A stretch of 64,000 nucleotides of DNA from Flavobacterium sp. (GCA_014379405.1 JACMLU010000025.1:1-64000); one strand, 5' to 3'; numbered from the stretch's first letter, positions 46,252 to 55,376 are shown. A program made the numbers and translations. The notes: a model not told the origin generated them from the sequence alone.

Positions 46252-47319
46252 TTATACTTTTGCTCTTTCGTATTGTTTTGGCCAAGAAACGTCCACTCCG
46301 AGTTCTTTGGCAAAATCCAAAGCCAAGTTTGGGTTTCTCAAGGATTCTCTGGCGAACAAAACCAAGTCTGATTTTCCGGTGGCGACAATCACTTCCGCTT
46401 GAGCTGATTCAGTGATTAAACCCACTGTTCCTGTCAAAATTCCGGTTTCTTGCTTGATTCTTTCTGCAAATGGAACTTGATAACCGGGTTCTAAAGTGAT
46501 TTTTTGATGCGATACCAATCCGCCTGAAGAAACATCAATTAAGTCCACACCTTTCTCTTTTAATATTTTCGAAAGTTGTACCGATTCCTCAATATCCCAT
46601 CCGCCATCTGCCCAATCCGTGGCAGAGATTCTAACAAACAAAGGCAAGTTTTCCGGCCATTCCGATTGTACGGCTTCAAGAACTTGCAATAGTAAACGAA
46701 TTCTGTTTTCGAAACTTCCGCCGTATTCGTCCGTTCTAATATTGGACAAAGGTGAAAGAAACTGGTGTAACAAATAGCCATGGGCAGCGTGAATTTCGAC
46801 CACTTGAAAGCCTGCTTGAACGGCTCTTTTGGTCGCCGATTTGAAATCGGAAACTACTTTTTGAATTGCTATTTTATCCAAGGCAATAGGCGGTTTTTCA
46901 TTGGAATGATAACCAACTGCACTTGGTGAAACCGTATCCCAGCCGCCATTGGTTTCATCCAATTTTTTATTGCCGTTCCAAGGTTCCGAAACGCTTGCTT
47001 TTCTGCCGGCGTGTGCCAACTGAATTCCAGGAATCGCATTTTGGGAAATGACGAACTGGTTGATGGCTTTCATTTTTTCGATCTGTTCATCTTTCCAAAG
47101 ACCCATATCGCTTGGAGAAATTCGTCCTTCTGGTGAAACTGCAGTTGCTTCCTGAATGATTAAAGCCGCACCGCCACTGGCTCGACTTCCTAAATGTACG
47201 AGATGCCAATCGTTGGCAAAGCCATCAGTTGAGGAATATTGGCACATTGGCGAAATCGTGATTCTATTTTTGAAAGTGAGGCTTTTTATTTGAAGGGATG
47301 AAAATAATTTTGAAGGCAT
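46252..47319 (-). CDS. NADH:flavin oxidoreductase, Old Yellow Enzyme family (YqjM/NamA-like)
   Basis: FMN enzyme reducing activated C=C bonds. The ATG at 47317-47319 (MPSKLFSSLQIKSLTFKNRI) is the family start, giving 355 residues. Features of the YqjM class: PMCQYSSTDG with the redox-tuning Cys near residue 25, GIQLAHAGRK, VEIHAAHGYLLHQFLSPLSN, RTDEYGGSFENR and the FMN phosphate-binding end GTVGLIT. The physiological substrate is unknown; oxidative or electrophile defence is usual for the family. Confidence 0.93.
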   Translation of the reverse strand: MPSKLFSSLQIKSLTFKNRITISPMCQYSSTDGFANDWHLVHLGSRASGGAALIIQEATAVSPEGRISPSDMGLWKDEQIEKMKAINQFVISQNAIPGIQLAHAGRKASVSEPWNGNKKLDETNGGWDTVSPSAVGYHSNEKPPIALDKIAIQKVVSDFKSATKRAVQAGFQVVEIHAAHGYLLHQFLSPLSNIRTDEYGGSFENRIRLLLQVLEAVQSEWPENLPLFVRISATDWADGGWDIEESVQLSKILKEKGVDLIDVSSGGLVSHQKITLEPGYQVPFAERIKQETGILTGTVGLITESAQAEVIVATGKSDLVLFARESLRNPNLALDFAKELGVDVSWPKQYERAKV

Positions 47320-47442
47320 AAAATAGGTTTTAATTAAGAAAATCAAATTTCAGAAAGTAAAGTTACGGGAGAAGCACCAAAGATTAAAAGGTAATAGCGC
47401 ATTTATTAACAAATTTTTATCGTCTGGGCTAAAAGGAAACCT

Positions 47443-47472
47443 TTGCAACTATAATAGAAAACCTTACTTTTG
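47443..47472 (+). promoter_or_regulatory. rseP promoter
   Basis: TTG at 47443-47445, 19-bp spacer, TACTTTTG at 47465-47472. Complete match to the Bacteroidota promoter, 28 bp before the rseP ATG. Confidence 0.8.
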
Positions 47473-47500
47473 TGCGTTATATAGAATTTAAAAACAAGAA

Positions 47501-48844
47501 ATGGAAATAGTTATCAAGCTTTCTCAATTTTTATTGAGCTTATCATTACTGATTATACTACACGAATTAGGACATTTTATTCCTGCCAAAATATTTAAAA
47601 CCCGAGTAGAAAAATTCTACTTATTTTTTGACGTAAAGTTTTCATTGCTTAAAAAGAAAATTGGCGAAACCGAATACGGAATTGGTTGGTTGCCGCTTGG
47701 TGGCTACGTGAAAATTTCGGGAATGATTGACGAAAGCATGGACAAAGAACAAATGGCTTTGCCTCCGCAACCATGGGAATTTCGTTCGAAACCAGCTTGG
47801 CAACGTTTGATCATCATGTTGGGCGGTGTTACCGTAAACTTCATCTTGGCATTTATCATTTATATCGGAATGGCGTATGTTTATGGGGATACATACCTCA
47901 ACAACTCCGAATTGAAAGACGGAATTGCTGTTACCAGTCCTGTGGGAGAAGAATTGGGATTTAAAACCGGTGATAAAATCATTGCCGTTGATGGCGAAAA
48001 AATTGCCCATTTTGACGATATTCCGATGAAACTCTTGTTCTCCAAATCGGCTTTGATTGTTCGTGACGGACAAGAACAAACCCTCAATTTTCCAGTAGAT
48101 TTGATTGACAAAGTTTTGAAAGGCGAGAAAAAACGCCCTTTCATTGGATTGAGAGAACCATTTATGGTAGGAAAAGTTTCGGACTCATCAGCAAACAAAG
48201 CGCTCCAACCCAAAGATGTTATCCAATCCATCAATGGAATTCAGACAAAATATGCAGACCAGATTATTGCATTTGCAAAAACAAATAAGAACCAGACCTT
48301 TGATGGTGTTGTTTTAAGAGATGAAAAAGAAGTCCCTGTAAAAATCAATATTAACAAGGAAGGTAAATTAGGAATATACGCAGCTTCAGTAGGATTTAAA
48401 AGTTTGGAAAAACTAGGGCTTTATAAATTCAGCATACACGAATACGGTTTCATGGAATCCATTCCGGTAGGAATCGAAAAAGGAAAAGACCAATTATTGG
48501 GTTACGGAAAACAATTGAAAGCGATTTTCAATCCAGACACGGGTGCTTACAAAGGCGTGGGTGGTTTTAAGGCTATTTTTGATATTTTCCCTAATTCTTG
48601 GAGTTGGGAATTATTTTGGAGCATCACGGCTTTATTATCAATCATGCTTGGTGTGATGAATTTATTGCCAATTCCGGCTCTTGATGGTGGTCACGTCATC
48701 TTTTTATTATACGAAATGGTTAGCGGCAAAAAACCAAGCGACAAGTTCTTGGAGAACGCCCAAATGGTTGGTTTCTTTTTACTTATAACTTTGTTGTTGT
48801 TTGCCAACGGGAATGACATCTACAAGGCAATCGTCGGGAAGTAA
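47501..48844 (+). CDS. rseP: Site-2 intramembrane metalloprotease RseP
   Basis: Cleaves membrane-bound anti-sigma factors and signal-peptide remnants. 447 residues: first helix with the zinc motif His21-Glu-Leu-Gly-His25, one or two periplasmic PDZ domains (~residues 145-310), and the second metal-ligand helix with LLPIPALDGGH near residue 390, where LDG is the family signature. The last hydrophobic segment is at the C-terminus. It has its own strong promoter and is followed by tRNA-Asn. Confidence 0.96.
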   Translation: MEIVIKLSQFLLSLSLLIILHELGHFIPAKIFKTRVEKFYLFFDVKFSLLKKKIGETEYGIGWLPLGGYVKISGMIDESMDKEQMALPPQPWEFRSKPAWQRLIIMLGGVTVNFILAFIIYIGMAYVYGDTYLNNSELKDGIAVTSPVGEELGFKTGDKIIAVDGEKIAHFDDIPMKLLFSKSALIVRDGQEQTLNFPVDLIDKVLKGEKKRPFIGLREPFMVGKVSDSSANKALQPKDVIQSINGIQTKYADQIIAFAKTNKNQTFDGVVLRDEKEVPVKININKEGKLGIYAASVGFKSLEKLGLYKFSIHEYGFMESIPVGIEKGKDQLLGYGKQLKAIFNPDTGAYKGVGGFKAIFDIFPNSWSWELFWSITALLSIMLGVMNLLPIPALDGGHVIFLLYEMVSGKKPSDKFLENAQMVGFFLLITLLLFANGNDIYKAIVGK

Positions 48845-48872
48845 ATTTTTTTAATTTTTTTTTCAATTTTTC

Positions 48873-48902
48873 TTGGAAAAAACAAATTTAGCACTATCTT
48901 TG
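48873..48902 (+). promoter_or_regulatory. tRNA-Asn promoter
   Basis: TTG at 48873-48875, 19-bp spacer, TATCTTTG at 48895-48902. Exact consensus, 26 bp before the tRNA. Confidence 0.8.
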
Positions 48903-48928
48903 CACCGCTTTAAAAGTGAAACACACTT

Positions 48929-49002
48929 TCCTTCTTAGCTCAGTTGGTTAGAGCATCTGACTGTTAATCAGAGGGTCCTTGGTTCGAGCCCAAGAGAGGG
49001 AG
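48929..49002 (+). tRNA. tRNA-Asn (anticodon GTT)
   Basis: 74 nt fold as a cloverleaf. Acceptor arm TCCTTCT (48929-48935) pairs with AGAGGGA (48995-49001), with one G-U. D arm AGCTCAGTTGGTTAGAGC; anticodon loop CTGTTAA with GTT at 48963-48965; T arm CTTGG / TTCGAGC / CCAAG. The discriminator is G at 49002 and CCA is not encoded. A terminator follows. Confidence 0.96.
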
Positions 49003-49011
49003 CAAAAGCAG

Positions 49012-49040
49012 AAAGGCTATCAGAAATGATAGCCTTTTTT
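49012..49040 (+). terminator. Terminator after tRNA-Asn
   Basis: Perfect 11-bp arms AAAGGCTATCA (49012-49022) and TGATAGCCTTT (49027-49037) with a GAAA tetraloop and trailing T tract. Confidence 0.9.
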
Positions 49041-49069
49041 GGTTTTACTAAATTCCTCGGCTTTCTTCT

Positions 49070-49087
49070 CTTGTCGTTATCGGCAAG
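49070..49087. promoter_or_regulatory. Operator-like site 1 upstream of fic
   Basis: CTTGTCGTTATCGGCAAG, an imperfect dyad with CTTG/CAAG ends, immediately upstream of the -33 box. Its shape matches 14 of 18 bases of site 2 read on the other strand. Confidence 0.5.
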
Positions 49088-49090
49088 AAA

Positions 49091-49122
49091 TTGAATTTAA
49101 AATATTTTTTGACGTATATTTG
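49091..49122 (+). promoter_or_regulatory. fic promoter
   Basis: TTG (49091-49093), 21-bp spacer, TATATTTG (49115-49122). Good Bacteroidota promoter with transcription start expected near 49128, 24 nt before the ATG. Confidence 0.7.
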
Positions 49123-49136
49123 CCGATACAGGCAAG
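49119..49136. promoter_or_regulatory. Operator-like site 2 overlapping the fic promoter
   Basis: TTTGCCGATACAGGCAAG overlaps the -7 box and transcription start. In reverse complement it aligns with site 1, sharing the core TATCGGCAA. Binding here would block the promoter. Confidence 0.5.
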
Positions 49137-49151
49137 TTTAAAGAAAAATGT

Positions 49152-50057
49152 ATGAAGTATATTTCAGTAAGCGAGTTTGCAAAAAAGTGGAATATCCCAG
49201 ATAGAACCGCACGGAACTATTGTGCCACAGGAAAGATTAATGGTGCTTTTCTAACTGGTAAAACCTGGAATATTCCAGAAGATGCTTCTTTGCCCAAAAA
49301 GGAAAAAGAAAAGAAATTCAGCAACAACCCTTTGCTCCATCATCTCAAAGAACAAAAAGAGATGAAGTTGAAAGGCGGCATCTATCATCGCACACAAATT
49401 GATTTGACCTATAATTCGAATCGAATTGAAGGTAGCAGATTGAGCCAAGAACAAACCCGTTTTATTTTTGAAACCAACACGATAGGCATTGCTGACGAAA
49501 ATCTCAATGTCGATGATATTATTGAAACCAACAATCACTTTCGTTGCATTGATTTGATTATTGATAAAGCAAAATCAAAACTGACCGAATCACTTATTAA
49601 AGAACTGCACTATTTATTGAAATCAGGCACATCGGATAGCCGTAAAGACTGGTTCAAGGTTGGAGAATATAAAAAATTTCCCAATGAAGTTGGCGGAAAC
49701 GAAACTTGCCCACCCAAAGAAATTCAAGCGAAGATGAAGGAATTACTCTTGAATTACCATAACATAGAACAAAAAACAATTGAAGATATTATTGATTTTC
49801 ATCAAAAATTCGAAGTTATCCACCCTTTTCAGGACGGCAATGGTCGTGTTGGACGATTGATTCTTTTCAAAGAATGTCTTGCCAATAATGTGGTACCGTT
49901 TATTATCGATGATGATTTGAAATTGTTTTATTATCGAGGACTACAAGAATGGGATAATGTAAAAGAATATCTTCTGGACACTTGTCTTACAGCACAAGAC
50001 AATTACAAAGCCATTTTAAACTATTTTGAAATAGATTTTGCAAAAGACACTTTCTAA
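49152..50057 (+). CDS. Fic-domain protein with N-terminal helix-turn-helix
   Basis: 301 residues. The Fic motif HPFQDGNGRVGR (224-235) is complete, with the catalytic His224, so AMP-transfer to a target hydroxyl is expected. The class II inhibitory motif (S/T)xxxE(G/N) is at Ser89-Glu93-Gly94, upstream of the Fic core, so activity is probably self-restrained. Residues 1-45 (ISVSEFAKKWNIPDRTARNYCATGKING) form a MerR/excisionase-like helix-turn-helix. This suggests DNA binding, and two operator-like dyads flank its own promoter, pointing to autoregulation. The target protein is unknown. Confidence 0.92.
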   Translation: MKYISVSEFAKKWNIPDRTARNYCATGKINGAFLTGKTWNIPEDASLPKKEKEKKFSNNPLLHHLKEQKEMKLKGGIYHRTQIDLTYNSNRIEGSRLSQEQTRFIFETNTIGIADENLNVDDIIETNNHFRCIDLIIDKAKSKLTESLIKELHYLLKSGTSDSRKDWFKVGEYKKFPNEVGGNETCPPKEIQAKMKELLLNYHNIEQKTIEDIIDFHQKFEVIHPFQDGNGRVGRLILFKECLANNVVPFIIDDDLKLFYYRGLQEWDNVKEYLLDTCLTAQDNYKAILNYFEIDFAKDTF

Positions 50058-50146
50058 TTTCATACTTGTAATAACTCCCTTTCAGTCTCTATTTTCCCTA
50101 TTTTTGTTTGAATCAAAATTAATAGCAAAACCAAACATTTACGACA

Positions 50147-50710
50147 ATGGAAAATAAAAAAACCTTGTTACCAGAACAATGTTCAGCACTACTCAAAATA
50201 TTAGAAAACCGTTTTGATAAAAACACAAATCGCCATAAAGGCCTTGAATGGGCTAACGTACAAACAAAGCTGGAGGCTAATCCCGAAAAATTATGGTCGC
50301 TAAATGAAATGGAAAGAACGGGTGGAGAACCCGATGTTGTTGGTTATGACAAAAGCAAAGACGAATACCTTTTTTATGATTGTTCTGCTGAAAGCCCCAA
50401 AGACCGCAGAAGCGTTTGTTATGACCGCGAAGCATTGGAATCAAGAAAAGAACATAAACCAAAAAATAGCGCTCTAGAAATGGCCTCAGAAATGGGTATT
50501 GAACTTTTAACCGAAGTACAGTATCGGGAATTGCAACAACTTGGCAATTTCGACACCAAAACATCGAGCTGGATACAAACTCCTGTCGATATTAGAAAAC
50601 TAGGTGGCGCCATTTTTGCTGACTTCCGCTACGATAATGTCTTTATCTATCACAATGGTGCAGAATCTTATTATGCAGCCAGAGGATTTCGTGGCTCACT
50701 AAAAATTTAA
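50147..50710 (+). CDS. DUF4256-family protein
   Basis: 187 residues, soluble. Strong family pattern: LENRFDKNTNRHKGLEW, GGEPDVVGYDK, YLFYDCSAESPKDRRSVCYDREAL, GIELLTEVQYRELQ and KLGGAIFADFRYDNVFIYHNGAESYYAARGFRG (read in parts). DUF4256 proteins occur in many bacteria with no known function. It is 89 bp after the Fic gene on the same strand and ends before a bidirectional terminator, so the two may be cotranscribed. Confidence 0.85.
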   Translation: MENKKTLLPEQCSALLKILENRFDKNTNRHKGLEWANVQTKLEANPEKLWSLNEMERTGGEPDVVGYDKSKDEYLFYDCSAESPKDRRSVCYDREALESRKEHKPKNSALEMASEMGIELLTEVQYRELQQLGNFDTKTSSWIQTPVDIRKLGGAIFADFRYDNVFIYHNGAESYYAARGFRGSLKI

Positions 50711-50746
50711 ACTTTAAAAGACATCTGAAATAGCTGCCCCAAAAGC

Positions 50747-50780
50747 AAAAAAGACCATCGGTAAGCCGATGGTCTTTTTA
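50747..50780. terminator. Bidirectional intrinsic terminator
   Basis: AAAAAGACCATCGG (50748-50761), loop TAAG, CCGATGGTCTTTTT (50766-50779). Perfect stem with T runs on both strands, between convergent genes. Confidence 0.92.
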
Positions 50781-50808
50781 AAATATAATTTCGAAATATT
50801 ACTTCCTT

Positions 50809-51996
50809 CTAAACAGTTTTCACGCTAACAAAAACACCCGTAGCTGTAAAATTCAATTTTAATCTAGCTCCAGCAGAAGTAGTAATTATAACATCATAAC
50901 TTCCATCAGATTCTAAATGTGCTTCTTTTATGGTAGCTCCAGCATAATTAGTCGTAATATAAGCTTTTATACTCACTATTAAATCATTTACAATAACCGA
51001 AACCGTTCCTGCTGAATGATGATTATTAGAATCGGAACCCACTACAAAAACACCTGCAGCCGTAAAATTCAATTCTAATCTAACTCCTGCAGCAGTGGTA
51101 ATATGCACTTCAAAACCACCGTTCCAATCTTTTTCTGCAGATGTAATTGTTGCAGCTGGATAATGAGTCGTGATATAAGTTTTGATGTCTGCTATTAGAC
51201 TACTAACAGCAATTGGAGTTTCGTGATTGGAATGATTATTACCGCTAGAACTTACCGAAACAAAATCGCCAGTAGCACTAAAGTTCAAGTTCAAGTTAGC
51301 ACCTGCAGCAGTTGTAATGAACACATCAAAACTTCCATCAGACTCTTTATGAGCCGAAGTAATTGTAGCTCCAGCATAAGTTGTCGAAATATAAGTTTTT
51401 ATGCTTGCTGCCAAATCAGCAATGGGAAACGGTGTTTGATTGTTGGCATGAATGTGATGGTGGTTTCCATTTATTCTAAAAACACGTGCAGATTCAAATG
51501 TACCGTTGGCAGCAAAATTCAATTTAATTTTACGCCCATCGGCTGCAGTAATTAAAACATCAAAACTTCCACCAGTTTCTGAATGGGCAACATTTATCGT
51601 AGCACCTGCATAATTAGTAGAGATATAAGTTTTTATTGCAAGCAATAAATCAGCAGTGGCGACAGGAGTTTCCGTTTTTGTGATGACTAAAACACCTTTG
51701 GCGGTAAAAACTAATTTGACAACAACATTGCTTGTTTTTGCAGTTGCTCCAGCAGCCAGAGTCACGTAGGTCACATAAGTTCCGTCTGCGTTTAAATTTG
51801 CTTCAGTAGTAACAGACCCTGCATACTTCGATGCGATGTAACTCGATATAGTAGTTGGTAATGCACCAGGGGCTACAATCTCATAAGTTGATGCTACCGC
51901 TGAAGGGTCTGAACTAGAAACAGGTTCGTTGTTAGTACAACTAAATAACACACAAGATAATGCTAGGGCGAAAAGGGTTTTTTGATTTGTCTTCAT
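50809..51996 (-). CDS. Lipoprotein with five PepSY-like repeats and His-rich linkers
   Basis: Lipoprotein signal ending VLFSCTNN. Five tandem ~65-residue repeats follow (~45-110, 113-172, 192-256, 262-326, 333-395), each built as IKTYISTNYAGATI, then A..E.DGSFDV.ITTAAG, then L.LNF.ATG.F. This matches the PepSY-like (DUF2874) fold found in periplasmic inhibitor-type proteins. Linkers before repeats 3, 4 and 5 are His/Asn rich (NGNHHHIHANN, GNNHSNHE, NNHHSAG). Function unknown; periplasmic binding of a peptide or metal is conceivable. The repeats are similar enough to suggest recent internal duplication. Confidence 0.8.
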   Translation of the reverse strand: MKTNQKTLFALALSCVLFSCTNNEPVSSSDPSAVASTYEIVAPGALPTTISSYIASKYAGSVTTEANLNADGTYVTYVTLAAGATAKTSNVVVKLVFTAKGVLVITKTETPVATADLLLAIKTYISTNYAGATINVAHSETGGSFDVLITAADGRKIKLNFAANGTFESARVFRINGNHHHIHANNQTPFPIADLAASIKTYISTTYAGATITSAHKESDGSFDVFITTAAGANLNLNFSATGDFVSVSSSGNNHSNHETPIAVSSLIADIKTYITTHYPAATITSAEKDWNGGFEVHITTAAGVRLELNFTAAGVFVVGSDSNNHHSAGTVSVIVNDLIVSIKAYITTNYAGATIKEAHLESDGSYDVIITTSAGARLKLNFTATGVFVSVKTV

Positions 51997-52447
51997 TTGC
52001 TTAAAAATTTAAAGGTTAAGTAAAAATTATATCATGTTTTTTTAACTGATTTTTATAATTCTAATATTGCTTGTACTATAAAACAATTAGAAATAAAATT
52101 ACCCTACCTGTTTTTATGATTTTTTTAGGTTTATAATTACAAACAGAAAAATCTAATATTTTTAAAGTTTAAGATTTACAATAAATATTTTGATTTATTA
52201 AAAACAATTTACACCTAACACACATATAATATGCATGTTAAAAACCAAATAAACACTTCTTGATAGTGTATTTTAAATTTCTCACAACTCTAATTTCAGT
52301 CTTTAAAATAACAATCTATTACTTCTAAAAAATCACTATTTTTGAAGTACTATTACTAATTTATCGTCTTCAAAAAATTAAGTTTTAGATTTTTTGAATA
52401 CTTTTCATAGCTGAATAATAGCAACCAAAAATTAAAACCTAAAAATT
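51997..52447. other. Long AT-rich divergent intergenic region
   Basis: 451 bp with no gene or RNA recognised, between the PepSY-like lipoprotein (leftward) and ppk2 (rightward). TATTTTTG at 52337-52344 fits the -7 consensus for the ppk2 direction but lacks a spaced TTG. Nothing else is convincing. Confidence 0.4.
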
Positions 52448-53416
52448 ATGTCAAAATCGAACAATAAAAACTCAAACAACTTTGAAGAAAATGCGGGAGA
52501 ATTAGGAACTTTAGGCAAAAAAGAACTTGTTAAAAAAGCTGAAAATTTCTCCAAACAATATTGTGTCGGCAACGGTGATGGTTTTAAACTTAAAGATTAC
52601 GAAACCAAAGCCAGTTTCAATTTGGGCGAAGAAGGAAAACCATTGGTAAAAGAAACTTTGCAATTGGGTGTTGACGCCTTGGCGGCTATGCAAGACATTT
52701 TGTATGCCCAAGACAAATGGTCGCTACTGATCATTTTTCAAGCTATGGATGCGGCAGGAAAAGACGGCGCTATCAAGCACGTGATGTCGGGCGTAAATCC
52801 ACAAGGATGCCAAGTTTCCTCTTTTAAAGCACCAAGTTCCGAAGAATTGGATCACGATTTTTTGTGGCGTTGCCAAAAACATTTACCAGAACGAGGACGA
52901 ATTGGGATATTTAATCGTTCCTATTATGAAGAAGTATTGGTCGTTCGGGTTCACGAAGCGATATTAAAAGGTCAAAAACTTCCTGAAAAATTGGTTACCG
53001 AAGATATTTGGGATAATCGTTTCCAAGACATTCGCAACTTCGAAAAATATTTGAATCGAAACGGAACTGTCGTTATCAAATTTTTTCTGAACATATCGAA
53101 AGATGAACAAAAAGAACGTTTTATGGAACGCATTGACGACCCCGACAAAAACTGGAAATTCAGTACTGGAGATGTCAAAGAAAGAGGGTACTGGAACGAT
53201 TATATGCACGCTTACGAAGAGTTAATCAAAAACACCTCAACCAAAAAATCGCCTTGGTACGTGATTCCTGCCGATGATAAATTGCATGCCCGAATTGCCA
53301 TTGCTTCGGCTATTATCACTGCATTGGATGAAATGGACTTGGAATATCCAACCGTAAGCGACGAAAAAATTGCCGAATTGCAAGCCGTGAAAAAAGCCTT
53401 ACTTGAAGAAAAATAA
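52448..53416 (+). CDS. ppk2: Polyphosphate kinase 2 (PPK2 family)
   Basis: Transfers phosphate between polyphosphate and nucleotides (AMP/ADP to ATP or the reverse). 322 residues with the P-loop QAMDAAGKDGAIKHVMSGVNPQG (Lys in AAGKDG), the lid region RGRIGIFNRSYYEEVLVVRVH and the Walker-B-like VIKFFLNISKDEQKERF. This corresponds to single-domain PPK2. A polar N-terminal ~20 residues precede it. It is followed after 32 bp by a SulP transporter in the same direction. Confidence 0.94.
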   Translation: MSKSNNKNSNNFEENAGELGTLGKKELVKKAENFSKQYCVGNGDGFKLKDYETKASFNLGEEGKPLVKETLQLGVDALAAMQDILYAQDKWSLLIIFQAMDAAGKDGAIKHVMSGVNPQGCQVSSFKAPSSEELDHDFLWRCQKHLPERGRIGIFNRSYYEEVLVVRVHEAILKGQKLPEKLVTEDIWDNRFQDIRNFEKYLNRNGTVVIKFFLNISKDEQKERFMERIDDPDKNWKFSTGDVKERGYWNDYMHAYEELIKNTSTKKSPWYVIPADDKLHARIAIASAIITALDEMDLEYPTVSDEKIAELQAVKKALLEEK

Positions 53417-53448
53417 TCTTCCAATTTTTAAATCCTAAAATTACAGCT

Positions 53449-55125
53449 ATGTGGCATAAATTATTCCCGCCAGTTCTTTGGCTTAAAGGCTACAACACAA
53501 AAACCTTAAAAGGAGATTTTATAGCCGGAATAACTTTAGCCGCATACGGAATTCCTGTTTCGCTAGCTTATGCAACTTTGGCCGGATTACCGCCCCAATA
53601 TGGAATTTACGGTTATCTCATTGGTGGCTTTTTTTATGCCATGCTAGGCACCAGCAAACAATTGTCCATTGGACCTACTTCGGCAATTTCCTTGCTTATC
53701 GGAACGACTATTGCCGATATGGCAAACGGCGACGTACAACGATGGGCTGATATTGCTTCTCTGACCGCTTTGGTATTTTCTGCTTTGGCAATTTTAGCCT
53801 ATTTATTGAGATTGAGCGGTATTATCAATTTTATCAGCGAAACGGTATTGGTTGGTTTCAAAGCTGGTGCAGCCCTGACTATAGGTTTAACCCAACTACC
53901 CAAATTATTTGGCGTAAAAGGTGGTGGCGAAAACTTTTTGGATCGCATAATCATCCTGACACAACAACTTCCTGAAACCAATGCCGCTATTTTATTTATT
54001 GGCGTTGTTGCCATCCTAATCCTGATTTTTGGCGAAAAATTGATGCCTGGTAAACCCGTGGCTATAGTAATTGTGATTCTTTCTATTTTTCTTATTTCAG
54101 CAACTTCATTGGGTCTTCAAGACATTGCAACCGTTGGAATAATTCCTTCAGGCTTACCAGAATTTCATTTACCCAACCTTCGTGTTCACGATATTGATGG
54201 TGTTCTTCCACTGGCAGCAGCTTGCTTTTTATTGTCTTATATCGAAAGTGTTTCGGCAGCAAGAACATTGGCACAAAAAAACGGATATTCTATTGACCCA
54301 CGCCAAGAATTACTGGCTCTAGGAGTTGCAAATGCTGCCGTTGCCTTAGGTCAAGGTTATCCTGTGGCTGGTGGCTTGTCACAATCTGCGGTTAATGATA
54401 ATGCTGGTGCAAAAACGCCTCTTTCCTTAGTGTTTGCTTCCGTGACAATTGCATTTTGTCTTTTGTTTTTAACAGACATGCTTCAATATTTACCCACGGT
54501 AATCCTGGCGGCAATTGTGTTGGTCGCCATTCGAGGTTTATTCGATTTAAAAGAAATGAAACATCTCTACCGGATCAACAAACAAGAATTTTACGTTGCG
54601 ATGATTGCTCTAGTTGGCGTACTCATTTGGGGGATTTTGACAGGAGTATTACTGGCGGCAATTTTCACTTTATTATTATTGATAAAAGCAACTTCGAATC
54701 CAAATGTGGCTTTTTTGGGAAGAATTCCGGGCACCAAACGCTATTCTGATTTAGAACGGCATCCCGACAATGAAAACATCGAAGGGGTACTCATTGTCAG
54801 AGTAGAATCTTCCATTCTTTATTTTAATGTCGAAAACATCAAAGAGGAAATTTGGTCAAAAATCAAAGGAGAAAGCAATCCCATAAAAACTGTAATATTG
54901 GATTTGAATTCCTCCCCTTCTGTCGATATTGCAGGAGCCCGATTTTTAAAACAGCTGTTTATGGAAATGAAGAAAAAAAATATTTCCTTGAAAATTGCCG
55001 AAGCTCGTTCAGAAGTTCGTGACATTTTACGTGACGAAAAACTAGAAGAACTATTGGGACATATCAGCCGTTCTGTTTCCGTTGATGATTTGGTAGTTGA
55101 AGCCACAAAACAAACTAATTTATAA
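53449..55125 (+). CDS. SulP-family anion transporter with STAS domain
   Basis: 558 residues. The membrane part starts FIAGITLAAYGIPVSLAYATLAGLPP (given in parts), the SulP signature, with ~12 helices, then a C-terminal STAS domain (~430-550; ILDLNSSPSVDIAGARFL). Members import sulfate, bicarbonate or other anions by symport; the substrate is not readable here. It probably shares a transcript with ppk2 (32-bp gap). Confidence 0.93.
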   Translation: MWHKLFPPVLWLKGYNTKTLKGDFIAGITLAAYGIPVSLAYATLAGLPPQYGIYGYLIGGFFYAMLGTSKQLSIGPTSAISLLIGTTIADMANGDVQRWADIASLTALVFSALAILAYLLRLSGIINFISETVLVGFKAGAALTIGLTQLPKLFGVKGGGENFLDRIIILTQQLPETNAAILFIGVVAILILIFGEKLMPGKPVAIVIVILSIFLISATSLGLQDIATVGIIPSGLPEFHLPNLRVHDIDGVLPLAAACFLLSYIESVSAARTLAQKNGYSIDPRQELLALGVANAAVALGQGYPVAGGLSQSAVNDNAGAKTPLSLVFASVTIAFCLLFLTDMLQYLPTVILAAIVLVAIRGLFDLKEMKHLYRINKQEFYVAMIALVGVLIWGILTGVLLAAIFTLLLLIKATSNPNVAFLGRIPGTKRYSDLERHPDNENIEGVLIVRVESSILYFNVENIKEEIWSKIKGESNPIKTVILDLNSSPSVDIAGARFLKQLFMEMKKKNISLKIAEARSEVRDILRDEKLEELLGHISRSVSVDDLVVEATKQTNL

Positions 55126-55192
55126 CTCCCGTTCAGGAATTGAATTCTGTACTCCATAGACACTAGCACGGCATTCGCATTTAAAATTTTCA

Positions 55193-55308
55193 ATCACAAA
55201 TTACACTAATTATCACAAGTTTCATTCCTATTTAACTGAATCCACTTTACTCGGGTCACAAATTTTATTGTTTTAAGAATTTGTGTGAATTTGCGCAATT
55301 TGTGATCA
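55193..55308. repeat. Intergenic imperfect inverted repeat (CACGAATTACACTAATT family, copy 2)
   Basis: The left arm begins ATCACAAATT (55193-55202) and the right arm ends AATTTGTGAT (around 55297-55306), a perfect 10-bp outer stem with weaker inner pairing. The left-arm core CACAAATTACACTAATT followed by ATCACAAGTT matches copy 1 on the other strand. Confidence 0.6.
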
Positions 55309-55368
55309 ACTTTTTTTTTAAAAGCAAATGCTCTGAAGCACTAGTTTTTTTATCTAAAAATAAACCCT

Positions 55369-55376
55369 AAATTTGC
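55369..55376 (+). promoter_or_regulatory. Probable trhO promoter -7 box
   Basis: TAAATTTG fits TAnnTTTG and is 57 bp before the ATG. The upstream TTG element is not evident. Confidence 0.5.

Noticed and set aside
48929..49002. tRNA-Asn as integration site for a Fic/DUF4256 island
   Set aside because: No second copy of the tRNA 3' end was seen downstream within the window and no integrase is present.
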